Position numbers and translations under genes: made by a program
Part shown: positions 26,675 to 33,819 of the stretch, in pieces
Layout: each line of letters starts with the position of its first letter
How positions within the stretch are numbered: the stretch's first letter is position 1
From: an uncultured Collinsella sp.
GTDB lineage: Bacteria > Actinomycetota > Coriobacteriia > Coriobacteriales > Coriobacteriaceae
DNA: 36,739 nt
Reading direction: 5' to 3'
NCBI GenBank assembly: GCA_902469555.1
Contig: CABRDB010000076.1
Location: 1 to 36,739 of the forward strand
Notes under the pieces: generated by a model
Database searches by the model: none
Seen by the model: only the letters and a program-made list of their open reading frames with translations
What the model was told of the DNA's origin: nothing

Positions 26675-27013
26675 ATGGAATATCGACAGACAGACGGCAA
26701 AACTCGGCGCGTACACAAGCAGTATGTGGACGTCGTGGCTCGCATCCTCGCGGGCGGACAAGTCGTGCCGGTTACCGTCTGCTGGGTCGACGGTCGCTGC
26801 TTTACGATTGACGAGATTGTCTCGTCCACGGGCTTTGGCTTAACGGTTCACGGTGTTCGTACGGCGACCTATAAGGTGCGTTTTGGCGGGCACGCGACCG
26901 AGTTGTATCTGGAGGACCAGACGCGCGAGCGGGCGGACGGCTCGCAGGCACACGTGATGCGTTGGTGGGTCTGGGCCTTTGATCGCACGCTCGAGGGCGA
27001 GCGCCGTAGGTAA
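26675..27013 (+). CDS. Small conserved hypothetical protein
   Basis: No function is known to me. The 112-residue soluble product has the pattern of a small family found in anaerobic Gram-positive bacteria: a Tyr-Val-Asp-Val stretch, then PVTVCWVDGRCFTIDEI, then a region ending in Trp-rich WWVWAFDR. It looks like an all-beta fold. The start is uncertain: the ATG at 26675 has GGAGG only one base ahead, too close to be efficient, and an in-frame ATG at 26654 lacks a ribosome binding site. It lies 79 bases before the Bax-inhibitor gene on the same strand. Confidence 0.75.
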   Translation: MEYRQTDGKTRRVHKQYVDVVARILAGGQVVPVTVCWVDGRCFTIDEIVSSTGFGLTVHGVRTATYKVRFGGHATELYLEDQTRERADGSQAHVMRWWVWAFDRTLEGERRR

Positions 27014-27092
27014 GGACGTACGGCATTCGGGTACAATGACAGGAATCTTGTCAGCTACTGCGCTGTCGCGGCGCTTTTGAAAGGACGAAATT

Positions 27093-27788
27093 ATGAACGA
27101 TATTCAGGGCTATCAGAACGGCCCCATCGAAACCGGCGCAAGCCGTGCCAAGGAGATGTCGCCGCGTGCGTATAATCTTGCCATGTCTGCCCTCATCTTC
27201 TTGGGCTTTTGTGCCATGGGCGCTGGTGCTTACTTTACGAGCACCATGGCGTTTGCCCGCATGATGATGAGCGGCGCCGCCCTGCCACTGGTCTTTGGCT
27301 CGTTTATTTTGACCATCGTCGGCATGGTCATGATGTCGGCCGCCGCCAGTAAGCAGTCCGTGGGCCTGTCCCTTGTGGGCTACGTAATCTTTGCGAGCAC
27401 CTTTGGCCTGACCGCGTCGTTTGGCCTTGCCAACTACGACCTGCCCACCATCAACACTGCCTTTATCGCCACGGCCGCCATCACCTTTGTCTTTGGCGCC
27501 TTGGGCGTGACGTTCCCCAAGTTTTTCCAGCGCGTATATGGCATCGGTTTTGGCATTCTGCTCGCCACTATTCTGGTTGAGATCGTGCTGATGTTCATGG
27601 GCGTCTCGCAGACCATCACCGATCTGATCGTAATCGTGGTGTTCGCCGGCTTTATTGGCTACGACACCTATGTTGCCACGACGGTGCCGCCTACGCTGCC
27701 CAACGCCGTGCTCATGGCGTCCAATCTGTTCGTGGACATTATCAACGTGTTCCTGCGCATCCTGAACATCCTTGGCCGTCGCGACTAG
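27093..27788 (+). CDS. Bax inhibitor-1 family membrane protein (YbhL/YetJ type)
   Basis: Bacterial BI-1 proteins are seven-helix membrane proteins; Bacillus YetJ is a pH-sensitive calcium leak channel. The 231-residue product has seven predicted helices and the conserved end GYDTYVATT followed by ASNLFVDIINVFLRILNI. The Asp in GFIGYDTY and the Asp in LFVDIINVF correspond to the di-aspartate pH sensor of the family. AAAGGA lies seven bases ahead of the ATG. A UUCG-loop terminator follows, so it ends a unit. Confidence 0.93.
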   Translation: MNDIQGYQNGPIETGASRAKEMSPRAYNLAMSALIFLGFCAMGAGAYFTSTMAFARMMMSGAALPLVFGSFILTIVGMVMMSAAASKQSVGLSLVGYVIFASTFGLTASFGLANYDLPTINTAFIATAAITFVFGALGVTFPKFFQRVYGIGFGILLATILVEIVLMFMGVSQTITDLIVIVVFAGFIGYDTYVATTVPPTLPNAVLMASNLFVDIINVFLRILNILGRRD

Positions 27789-27834
27789 TGGCGAATTGCG
27801 GCGGTGCTTGCCGTGCGTGTAAATCGATGCGAAA

Positions 27835-27860
27835 GGCGGTCCTTCGGGGCCGTCTTTTTT
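27835..27860 (+). terminator. UUCG-tetraloop terminator after the BI-1 gene
   Basis: GGCGGTCC (27835-27842) pairs with GGGCCGTC (27847-27854) around TTCG closed by a C-G pair, giving a C(UUCG)G tetraloop with two G-T pairs in the stem. Six T follow. Confidence 0.9.
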
Positions 27861-27925
27861 GTACTCGGCGGGGTATCATGGATGGGAAAAGCCGATAGCG
27901 GCAGCGACAGGAAAGGTGACCACTT

Positions 27926-29047
27926 ATGGCAGACGTCGACAACAGGAACCGTAACCGCAGGTCCAACCGAGCGGGTCAGCCCAATCCCAAGCGCGAGGCC
28001 CGTGCCAAGGCCGCCGAGCGTCACGTGGCAACTGTGTCCGAAGCGTGCGCCAAGGATATCGAGCGTTCGCTTGCCGGCGTGTGCGAGTTCGATGGTATGC
28101 CTGCCGGTTTTGTCGCGGCGATGAAGGCCAAGGTTCAGAGTGCTGTGGCCGCCGAAGAACAGGTTGCCGAGGACGTCGAGGGCGCGGAGGCTGCCGAGAC
28201 CGAGACGGCGCCCGAGACCGAGGCAGCGCCTGAGCCTGCCGAGGAAATCGCCGAAGCTGAGTCCGCGCCTGCTGAGGAGCCCGCTCCGGTTCTGCCTGAG
28301 GTCACCGTGCTCGATGCCTCCGCCACGCAGGCCATCCTGGACAACGGTCGTGGCTATGCGCAGTTCTGCGACATGGCCGTGCTCGCCTTTGCCTCGTTCA
28401 CCAACCCGGGCGGTGGCTACATCCAGGGCTATCTGGGCCAGGAGGCCACGCTGTGCGCCGATTCGTATCTGTACAACGTTCTCGATAAGCAGCGCAAATG
28501 GTACGGCGAGAACCGTCGCCGCAACATCAACTGCGAGCTTTACCGCAACCGTGCGCTGGTGGTGCCTGCGGTGCGCTTCGACCGCAACCACGTGCATGCA
28601 TACGCCGACGTGATCGTGGCCGCCGCGCCCAACGTTAAGCGCGCCCGCCAGGAGTATCGCGTGAGCGACGATGCTCTGCTGGACGCCCTGCGCGACCGCA
28701 TTCGCTTTGTGCTTGCCATCTGCGACGAGCTAGGTCGCGAGAAGCTCGTGCTGGGCGCTTGGGGCTGCGACAACAACGGCTTTGACGCAGAGGCCGTGGC
28801 CGAGCTCTTCCGCAAGGAGCTCGCGTCGGGCGACTTTAAGGTCAAGCAAGTCTTCTTTGCCGTGCCTTCTACGCGCTGGGATGAGGATTTTGCCAAGTTC
28901 GAGCACGTGCTGGCAAACTTCCCCGAGCGCAACGAGGAGTCCTATGCCCAGGTTGCCGCTCGCGCTGCGGCAGCTCGCGCCGCCGAGCAGACCCAGGCTG
29001 CTACCGAGGATGATGAGGACGAGGACGATTGGCGCAAGTACCTGTAA
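27926..29047 (+). CDS. TIGR02452/DUF2263-type macrodomain protein (microbial PARG-like), altered signature
   Basis: The C-terminal two thirds match the microbial poly(ADP-ribose)-glycohydrolase-like family: FASFTNPGGGYIQGYLG, then LCADSYLYNVL, a VPAVRFDRN strand, and LGAWGCDNNGFD. The defining signature is GGG-x(6-8)-QEE. Here it is GGG (162-164), seven residues, then Q172-E173-A174, so the second glutamate, the catalytic one in characterised PARGs, is an alanine. ADP-ribose may be bound without normal hydrolysis. The 373-residue product also has a basic head (1-30), a Glu/Ala/Pro linker (about 75-125) and an acidic tail, all low-complexity. GAAAGGTGA precedes the ATG. Confidence 0.85.
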   Translation: MADVDNRNRNRRSNRAGQPNPKREARAKAAERHVATVSEACAKDIERSLAGVCEFDGMPAGFVAAMKAKVQSAVAAEEQVAEDVEGAEAAETETAPETEAAPEPAEEIAEAESAPAEEPAPVLPEVTVLDASATQAILDNGRGYAQFCDMAVLAFASFTNPGGGYIQGYLGQEATLCADSYLYNVLDKQRKWYGENRRRNINCELYRNRALVVPAVRFDRNHVHAYADVIVAAAPNVKRARQEYRVSDDALLDALRDRIRFVLAICDELGREKLVLGAWGCDNNGFDAEAVAELFRKELASGDFKVKQVFFAVPSTRWDEDFAKFEHVLANFPERNEESYAQVAARAAAARAAEQTQAATEDDEDEDDWRKYL

Positions 29048-29073
29048 TCGGTACGTGCTGACAGATAGGTCGA

Positions 29074-29106
29074 GCCGGCGGGAGAGGCTGCTTCCGTCGG
29101 CTTTTT
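29074..29106 (+). terminator. Rho-independent terminator after the macrodomain gene
   Basis: GCCGGCGG (29074-29081) pairs with CCGTCGGC (29094-29101) with one G-T pair and a 12-base loop, followed by five T. The ribosome binding site of the next gene starts eight bases later. Confidence 0.8.
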
Positions 29107-29125
29107 ACTGAGCGAGGGGCTTACG

Positions 29126-29785
29126 ATGAAAAACGTTCTATGCTTTGGCGACAGCAACACCTATGGTTACGATCCGGCGGGCATGCGCGACGGCACCGCG
29201 GTGCGCTATGCGCAGGATGTGCGCTGGTGCGGCGTGGCCCAACGTGACTTAGGCGAGGGCTGGCATGTAATTGAAGAAGGCCTCAACGGCCGCACGACGG
29301 TACGCGACGACATGTGCCATCTGGACACCAATCTTAACGGCATCCGCGCACTTCCGATGCTGCTCGAGGCCCATAAGCCGCTGGACGCCATTGTGATCAT
29401 GCTGGGCACCAACGACTGTAAGACGGTCTTTAACGTGACAGCTTCCGATATCGCCCGTGGCGCCATGGCGCTGATTCGCGCCGTCCGCGCGTTTCCGTGG
29501 ACCGACGCTGCGCCTTGTCCGCGCATTCTGCTGATGGCGCCTATCAAGATTAAGCCGCAGATCGCCGACGTATATATGACCGATTTTGACGAGCATTCCG
29601 TAGAAGCCTCGGAACATTTTGGTGAGTACTACGCGCATGTGGCTGAGCAGTTTGGCTGCGACTTTTTGAATGCCGCCGACTTTGCCGAGCCGGGCGATAT
29701 CGACTATCTGCATATGATGCCCGAAAGCCATGAGAGCCTGGGTCACGCCGTGGCAGCCAAGCTCCAAGAGATGCTCGGAGAGTAG
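29126..29785 (+). CDS. SGNH/GDSL hydrolase
   Basis: This 219-residue cytoplasmic protein (no signal peptide) is an SGNH esterase of the arylesterase type. The four blocks are present: GDSNT with nucleophile Ser10, the Gly in GLNGRTT (near 52), GTND (94-97) with Asn96, and D193-x-x-H196 in DYLHMMPESH. The natural ester is unknown; deacylation of sugars or lipids is typical. GAGGGG lies six bases before the ATG. It stands alone between a terminator and a convergent gene. Confidence 0.88.
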   Translation: MKNVLCFGDSNTYGYDPAGMRDGTAVRYAQDVRWCGVAQRDLGEGWHVIEEGLNGRTTVRDDMCHLDTNLNGIRALPMLLEAHKPLDAIVIMLGTNDCKTVFNVTASDIARGAMALIRAVRAFPWTDAAPCPRILLMAPIKIKPQIADVYMTDFDEHSVEASEHFGEYYAHVAEQFGCDFLNAADFAEPGDIDYLHMMPESHESLGHAVAAKLQEMLGE

Positions 29786-29797
29786 CGCGACCCCAAA

Positions 29798-29830
29798 CCA
29801 CCGCAAAGGGGGCGGGCGCCTTTGCGGTGG
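29798..29830. terminator. Hairpin between convergent SGNH hydrolase and thiD genes
   Basis: A perfect 12-pair stem, CCACCGCAAAGG (29798-29809) with CCTTTGCGGTGG (29819-29830), has a 9-base loop. No T run follows on either strand. Its place between two stop codons suggests a shared bidirectional terminator. Confidence 0.6.
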
Positions 29831-29845
29831 CTTGGGCTGTGAATC

Positions 29846-30676
29846 TTAATACTGCCACATGTGGTTGACGGGGCCGGAACCTTTGCCCATGTCAAAGCCG
29901 GCGGCGAGAGCGCCGGTTAGGTAGGCCTTGCCCGCGTTGACGGCATCGGCAAGATCCATGCCCTGGGCCAGCGCGCAGGCGATGGCGGACGAGAGCGTGC
30001 AGCCGGTGCCGTGCGTGTTGTCGGTCTCGATGCGCTTGTGGCGGAACCACGTGGTGAGTGGATCTCCCAGATGGTTGCCCTCGTCATCGAGTGGCGCGGG
30101 TTCGGCCAGTACATCGTTGGCCTCGTTGACAAGATGCCCACCCTTAACGAGGGATGCGCAACCAAAGCGGCGGGTGAGGAGCATGGCAGCATTTTGCTGC
30201 GTGCGCTCGGAGTCGACCTCGTAGTCGAGCAGGGCCATGGCCTCGGGAATATTGGGCGTGATAACCGTCGCTAGCGGGAACAGGCGGCGGGTGAGCGCCT
30301 CGGCGGCATCTTCGGCAATCAGCCGTGCGCCCGAGGTGGCTACCATGACGGGGTCGACGACCACGTTTGTCGCGTTCCAAGCGCTCAGGCGGTCGGCGAT
30401 AACATCGATAATCTCGGCAGAGGAAACCATGCCAATCTTGACGGCGTTGGGGCGGATATCGTCAAAAACGGCATCGATCTGCGCCGCGACAATATCCGGG
30501 GAGATGTTCTGTACGGCGGTGACGCCCAGGGTGTTCTGTGCGGTGATAGCGGTGATAGCCGTCTCGGCATACAGGCGGTGCGCCGTGATGGTCTTGATGT
30601 CGGCCTGAATGCCGGCGCCACCGCTGGAATCGGATCCTGCGATGGATAGAACGGCAGGTACCTTACTGCGATCCAT
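29846..30676 (-). CDS. thiD: Hydroxymethylpyrimidine/phosphomethylpyrimidine kinase ThiD
   Basis: ThiD phosphorylates HMP and HMP-P to HMP-PP for thiamine synthesis. The 276-residue ribokinase-fold product has the substrate loop GSDSSGGAGIQADIKT (14-29), VVDPVMVATSG near 106-116, the ITPNIPEA segment, and the catalytic anion-hole motif HGTGCTLSSAIA. AAGGGAG precedes the ATG at 30676. It follows thiC on the same strand after 182 bases. Fusion partners such as ThiE are absent. Confidence 0.96.
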   Translation of the reverse strand: MDRSKVPAVLSIAGSDSSGGAGIQADIKTITAHRLYAETAITAITAQNTLGVTAVQNISPDIVAAQIDAVFDDIRPNAVKIGMVSSAEIIDVIADRLSAWNATNVVVDPVMVATSGARLIAEDAAEALTRRLFPLATVITPNIPEAMALLDYEVDSERTQQNAAMLLTRRFGCASLVKGGHLVNEANDVLAEPAPLDDEGNHLGDPLTTWFRHKRIETDNTHGTGCTLSSAIACALAQGMDLADAVNAGKAYLTGALAAGFDMGKGSGPVNHMWQY

Positions 30677-30858
30677 GTTCGCTCCCTTGTTCGGTTGGAA
30701 TCAAATGGGTCTATAAGCCAGCATTATAAAGATGCCCGGGCCGACTCTATGTCGAACCCGGGCGGGCGATGCAATCTTTACGCAAATGCAAGCAAATGTT
30801 CACACGTCAACAATTGACAGGCACCAGCTCGCCGCCAGAAGCGGCCGCGGCGACAGGG
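30677..30858 (-). promoter_or_regulatory. thiC-thiD spacer: hairpin, TATAAT and short repeats
   Basis: On the - strand, after thiC, the spacer holds a GTCAA-n3-TTGAC palindrome (30806-30818), two GCAAATG repeats ten bases apart in + orientation (30782, 30792), a hairpin (30735-30762), then an exact TATAAT (30723-30728) ahead of thiD. No good -35 pairs with the TATAAT. thiD may be served by both read-through from thiC and its own weak promoter. Confidence 0.4.
30735..30762 (-). terminator. Hairpin after thiC, possible weak terminator
   Basis: CCCGGG pairs with CCCGGG and CGAC with GTCG around a short loop (total 28 bases). On the - strand it is followed by ATCTTTATAAT, only a short T run, so termination may be partial, allowing thiC-thiD co-transcription. 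Confidence 0.5.
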
Positions 30859-32193
30859 CTAGTCCTCCATGCCGAGGTCGATCGTGGTGCCCTCGAAGAT
30901 CTTGTTGACGGTGCGGACGGCGCACATCTTGCCACACATGGTGCAAGTGCCCTCGGTGGCGGCGGGGGACTCCTCGTAGCGCTTCTTGCCCGTAACCGGG
31001 TCGAGCGCGCACTTCCACATGGCGTCCCAGTCGAGCTTGCGGCGTGCCTGGCCCATCTTGTCATCCATGTCGCGGGCGTGGGGCACCTTTTTGGCGATGT
31101 CGGCGGCGTGTGCGGCGATCTTGGTGGCCATGAGGCCGTCGAGCACATCCTGGGCGTTGGGCAGGCATAGGTGCTCTGCCGGTGTCACGTAGCACAGGAA
31201 GTCGGCACCGGAGCTGGCGGAGATGGCGCCGCCGATGGCAGCGGTGATGTGGTCGTAACCAACGCCGATATCGGTCACCAGCGGCCCGAGCACATAGAAC
31301 GGAGCATTGTGGCACAGGCGCTTCTGCAGTTTCATGTTGGCGGCGATCTCGTCGAACGCCATGTGACCCGGGCCCTCGACCATGACCTGGACGCCGGCGG
31401 CCCAAGCGCGCTTGCACAGCTTGCCCAGCTCGATCATCTCAGCGGTCTCGGTGGCGTCGTTGGAGTCGTAGAGGCAGCCCGGGCGGCAGGAGTCGCCGAG
31501 CGAAATCGTCACGTCGTACTCGTGGCAAATCTCGAGCAACTCGTCGTAGAACTCATAGAACGGGTTCTCGTTACCGGTGACCTCCATCCAGCCAAACAGC
31601 AGTGAGCCGCCGCGGCTCACGATGTTCATCAGGCGGCCGGTCTCCTTAAAGGTCTTGGTGACCGACTTGTTGATGCCGCAGTGAATGGTCATAAAGTCCA
31701 CGCCGTCCTCGGCATGCGCGCGCACGACTTCGAACAGGTCGTCCTTGGTGAGCTTGACCAGCGGCTTTTCCATGTAGCCGATGGCGTCGTACATGGGGAC
31801 GGTGCCTACCATGAGCGGCGTCTCGTCGATGAGCTGCTGGCGGAACTGGCGCGTCTTGCCCGAGTTGGAGAGGTCCATGATGGCGTCGGCGCCAAAGTCC
31901 TCGGCGATCTTGACCTTCTTCCATTCCTCGGCGGCATCGGCCTTGTCGCCCGAGATGCCCAAGTTCACGTTGACCTTGGTGGACAAGCCCTCACCGACGC
32001 CAAAGGCGCGCATGCCCTTTTTGATGTGCACGATGTTGGCGGGAATGGCGATGCGGCCGTCGGCCACGCGCTCGCGGATGTACTCGGGGTCGCGATGCTC
32101 GCGCTCGGCGACCTCCTTCATCTGCGGTGTGATCTGCCCGGCGCGGGCGAAGTCGATTTGCGTGACGAGCTTGGGCTCGGTCTGTGTGCTCAT
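30859..32193 (-). CDS. thiC: Phosphomethylpyrimidine synthase ThiC
   Basis: ThiC is the radical-SAM enzyme that rearranges aminoimidazole ribotide to HMP-P. The 443-residue product lacks the N-terminal domain of the long proteobacterial form. It shows NLGISGDK, DLSNSGKTRQFR, GDSCRPGCLYDSNDATE, EGPGHMAFDEI and VTPAEHLCLPN, then the C-terminal iron-sulfur ligands in CTMCGKMC (spacing C-x2-C-x3-C). The BzaF paralogue for benzimidazole synthesis is less likely because of the TPP riboswitch and thiD. The ATG at 32193 lies eight bases after AGGGAG; an earlier in-frame ATG (32217) falls inside the riboswitch. Confidence 0.96.
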   Translation of the reverse strand: MSTQTEPKLVTQIDFARAGQITPQMKEVAEREHRDPEYIRERVADGRIAIPANIVHIKKGMRAFGVGEGLSTKVNVNLGISGDKADAAEEWKKVKIAEDFGADAIMDLSNSGKTRQFRQQLIDETPLMVGTVPMYDAIGYMEKPLVKLTKDDLFEVVRAHAEDGVDFMTIHCGINKSVTKTFKETGRLMNIVSRGGSLLFGWMEVTGNENPFYEFYDELLEICHEYDVTISLGDSCRPGCLYDSNDATETAEMIELGKLCKRAWAAGVQVMVEGPGHMAFDEIAANMKLQKRLCHNAPFYVLGPLVTDIGVGYDHITAAIGGAISASSGADFLCYVTPAEHLCLPNAQDVLDGLMATKIAAHAADIAKKVPHARDMDDKMGQARRKLDWDAMWKCALDPVTGKKRYEESPAATEGTCTMCGKMCAVRTVNKIFEGTTIDLGMED

Positions 32194-32201
32194 TGGCACG
32201 G

Positions 32202-32292
32202 CTCCCTTCGTTGGCATTACCCATATCAGGTTTGCGGGTCAGGGCGGGCGCGCCCAGTCTCAGCCTGCCGTCTTGTCCTGCAAGCTCCCCGT
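32202..32292 (-). promoter_or_regulatory. TPP riboswitch (THI box) of thiC
   Basis: On the - strand the conserved elements are in order: ACGGGGAGC, GGCTGAGA, GACCC, ACCTGAT, GGGTAATGCC and CGAAGGGAG. The final element contains the thiC ribosome binding site (AGGGAG), eight bases before the ATG. No terminator hairpin lies between aptamer and start, so ligand binding should block translation initiation directly. TPP binding is inferred from the consensus. Confidence 0.96.
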
Positions 32293-32308
32293 TTATGTGG
32301 TGGGCTCA

Positions 32309-32339
32309 AGTATAGCCTGAATGGGTACGATTGGGCCAA
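32309..32339 (-). promoter_or_regulatory. Candidate thiC promoter
   Basis: On the - strand a good -10, TATACT (32309-32314), lies 17 bases before the aptamer start. The nearest -35-like TTGGCC (32334-32339) is at a long 19-base spacer. The placement fits a transcript that begins with the riboswitch. Confidence 0.5.
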
Positions 32340-32364
32340 CAAGCGTGCCTGTGGGGAGGCGAAC

Positions 32365-32880
32365 ATGGAAGACAAGCATCTATATCGAGAGACACAATGG
32401 GATGTATCGGCCGAGGAAAGCCGTGCGCACCATGGCTTTGTCGCGATTGGTTTTGCGGTGCTTGCCGTGTTGGTGATTGCCTTTTGTATTTGGACGTTCG
32501 GCGGTCGTGGCGGCGTCACCTGGGGGTTTGAAGCCGACGATGCCCTGCCGATTATGACCATGAAAGTTTCTGGTGGCAACACGGTTGCCGCACCGGGCGA
32601 CTATTGGTATCCGCGCGACGAGTTTGTGCAGCTGCAGTTGAGCGGCGGGTCTATTCCGGGCGAAGAAATCGAACGCGTGACGTTTGATGAGGCACTCAAA
32701 ACACTCATGGTGAAGCTCAAAGATCAGGGCGATGTGCCCACGACCATGGATATCGCTCTGACGGAGTGGCGTCTGGAACCTCCGTCGGGCGTTACGGTAT
32801 CCGACGTAGAGCACGTTAAGATTACCTACCAAGATGGCTCGACGAGCGAGATTGCAAAGGCCGATGGCTTGGCGGAGTAA
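32365..32880 (+). CDS. Membrane-anchored protein of unknown function
   Basis: I do not recognise the family. The 171-residue product has a 23-residue cytoplasmic head (MEDKHLYRETQWD...), one membrane helix at about 25-45, and an outer domain of about 125 residues with no Cys in that domain. The outer part reads as beta-rich, with TFDEALKTLMVKLKDQGD as one clear amphipathic helix. No catalytic motif is seen. GGGGAGG lies five bases before the ATG. It is divergent from thiC, sharing a 70-base control region, and convergent with yaaA, 23 bases away. Confidence 0.8.
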   Translation: MEDKHLYRETQWDVSAEESRAHHGFVAIGFAVLAVLVIAFCIWTFGGRGGVTWGFEADDALPIMTMKVSGGNTVAAPGDYWYPRDEFVQLQLSGGSIPGEEIERVTFDEALKTLMVKLKDQGDVPTTMDIALTEWRLEPPSGVTVSDVEHVKITYQDGSTSEIAKADGLAE

Positions 32881-32903
32881 CGGGGTGTTTGGAAACGGCG
32901 GGC

Positions 32904-33713
32904 CTATAGTGCCTGCGCGTTCATGAAAACCAGGGTGTTTTTGTCTGAAAGCTCGGGGATGTGCCGATAGCCGATATTGAATGCGGTAAGTTCGCTTGCA
33001 TCCTCGAGCTTGTTTTCTGCCATCCACCGCACCATGGAGCCGCGTGCCTTTTTGCTGGCGGTCGACTGTTGGATGGGCCTCCCGTTGCGGATGCCCTCGC
33101 CAAAGAGGCATGTGACGGCTGTGGCGTCGCCCGCGAGGTGGGGCAGAACGGCTTTGGCATACTCTACGCTGGCGAGGTTGACGATCGTGGTGTTTGAGCC
33201 TGCCGGGGCGATAGCCCGCGCGAGCTTATCGCTCCAAAATGCGTAGAGGTCTCGGGCACCGTCGACGACAAGCTTCGCGCCCATCTCCAGCCGATACGGT
33301 TCGACGGCATGAAAGGGACGAACGCACCCGTAGAGGCCGGAGAGGATCCACAGATGGTCTTGCAGCCATGCGAGCTGTGCGGAATCCATCACCTCGGGTG
33401 CCATGCTCTGGTATTGAATGCCGTGATAGGACATGACGGCAGGGGAGAGGTGACGGGCGAGTGCGGGATTGTCGAGATCGCCGCTTTTCAGGATGGGCCC
33501 GAACTCATGCAGTGTGTTGAGGCAAGGTCCCAGCAGTTTGTCACTCACGTTCCACAGCGCCTGCAGGCCGCCGCTGCCTTCATTCCGCTCGATATCTAGC
33601 AGTGCGCGGTGGAGGCGAGCCGTCTCGCGCACAAAGGGTGGGATGCCCAGGACTTCAAAAGCATCTTGTGCCGCGCGCATTTGCTTGGCGGGCGAAATGA
33701 TGACCTGCAGCAT
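32904..33713 (-). CDS. yaaA: YaaA family (DUF328), peroxide stress resistance protein
   Basis: YaaA lowers free iron and DNA damage under hydrogen peroxide stress in E. coli; the fold is DNA-binding, helix-hairpin-helix-like. The 269-residue product (usual length about 250-260) has the N-terminal ISPAKQM motif, the YHGIQYQSM segment, ILSGLYGCVRPFHAVEPYRLEMG, and VNLASVEYAKAV, all family hallmarks. The ATG at 33713 follows GGAGAG. It lies downstream of a strong terminator of the M18 gene, so its own promoter is probably within or near that hairpin, or it depends on read-through. Confidence 0.93.
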   Translation of the reverse strand: MLQVIISPAKQMRAAQDAFEVLGIPPFVRETARLHRALLDIERNEGSGGLQALWNVSDKLLGPCLNTLHEFGPILKSGDLDNPALARHLSPAVMSYHGIQYQSMAPEVMDSAQLAWLQDHLWILSGLYGCVRPFHAVEPYRLEMGAKLVVDGARDLYAFWSDKLARAIAPAGSNTTIVNLASVEYAKAVLPHLAGDATAVTCLFGEGIRNGRPIQQSTASKKARGSMVRWMAENKLEDASELTAFNIGYRHIPELSDKNTLVFMNAQAL

Positions 33714-33727
33714 GGACTCTCCTCTGC

Positions 33728-33802
33728 CAAAAAAAGAAGTTGCGGTGGAATACGGTCTGTTTGGTCTATTGAAAGACCAAATCAATCCGTATTCCACCGC
33801 AA
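33728..33802 (-). terminator. Nested-stem terminator after the M18 aminopeptidase gene
   Basis: Outer arms TTGCGGTGGAATACGG (33740-33755) and its exact complement (33787-33802) enclose a second stem, TTTGGTCT (33760-33767) with AGACCAAA (33774-33781). On the - strand seven T (33729-33735) follow, four bases past the stem. It separates the peptidase gene from yaaA. The 16-pair stem is longer than most terminators. Confidence 0.85.
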
Positions 33803-33819
33803 GTTATGGGTGGGGTGGA

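Noticed and set aside
30814..30842. TTGACA on the + strand as a promoter -35
   Set aside because: No -10-like hexamer is found at 16-18 bases, and no + strand gene follows.
31681..32364. N-terminal extension of the 32365 membrane protein to a 399-residue product
   Set aside because: The extra part is antisense to thiC and its riboswitch. GGGGAGG directly before the ATG at 32365 marks the true start.
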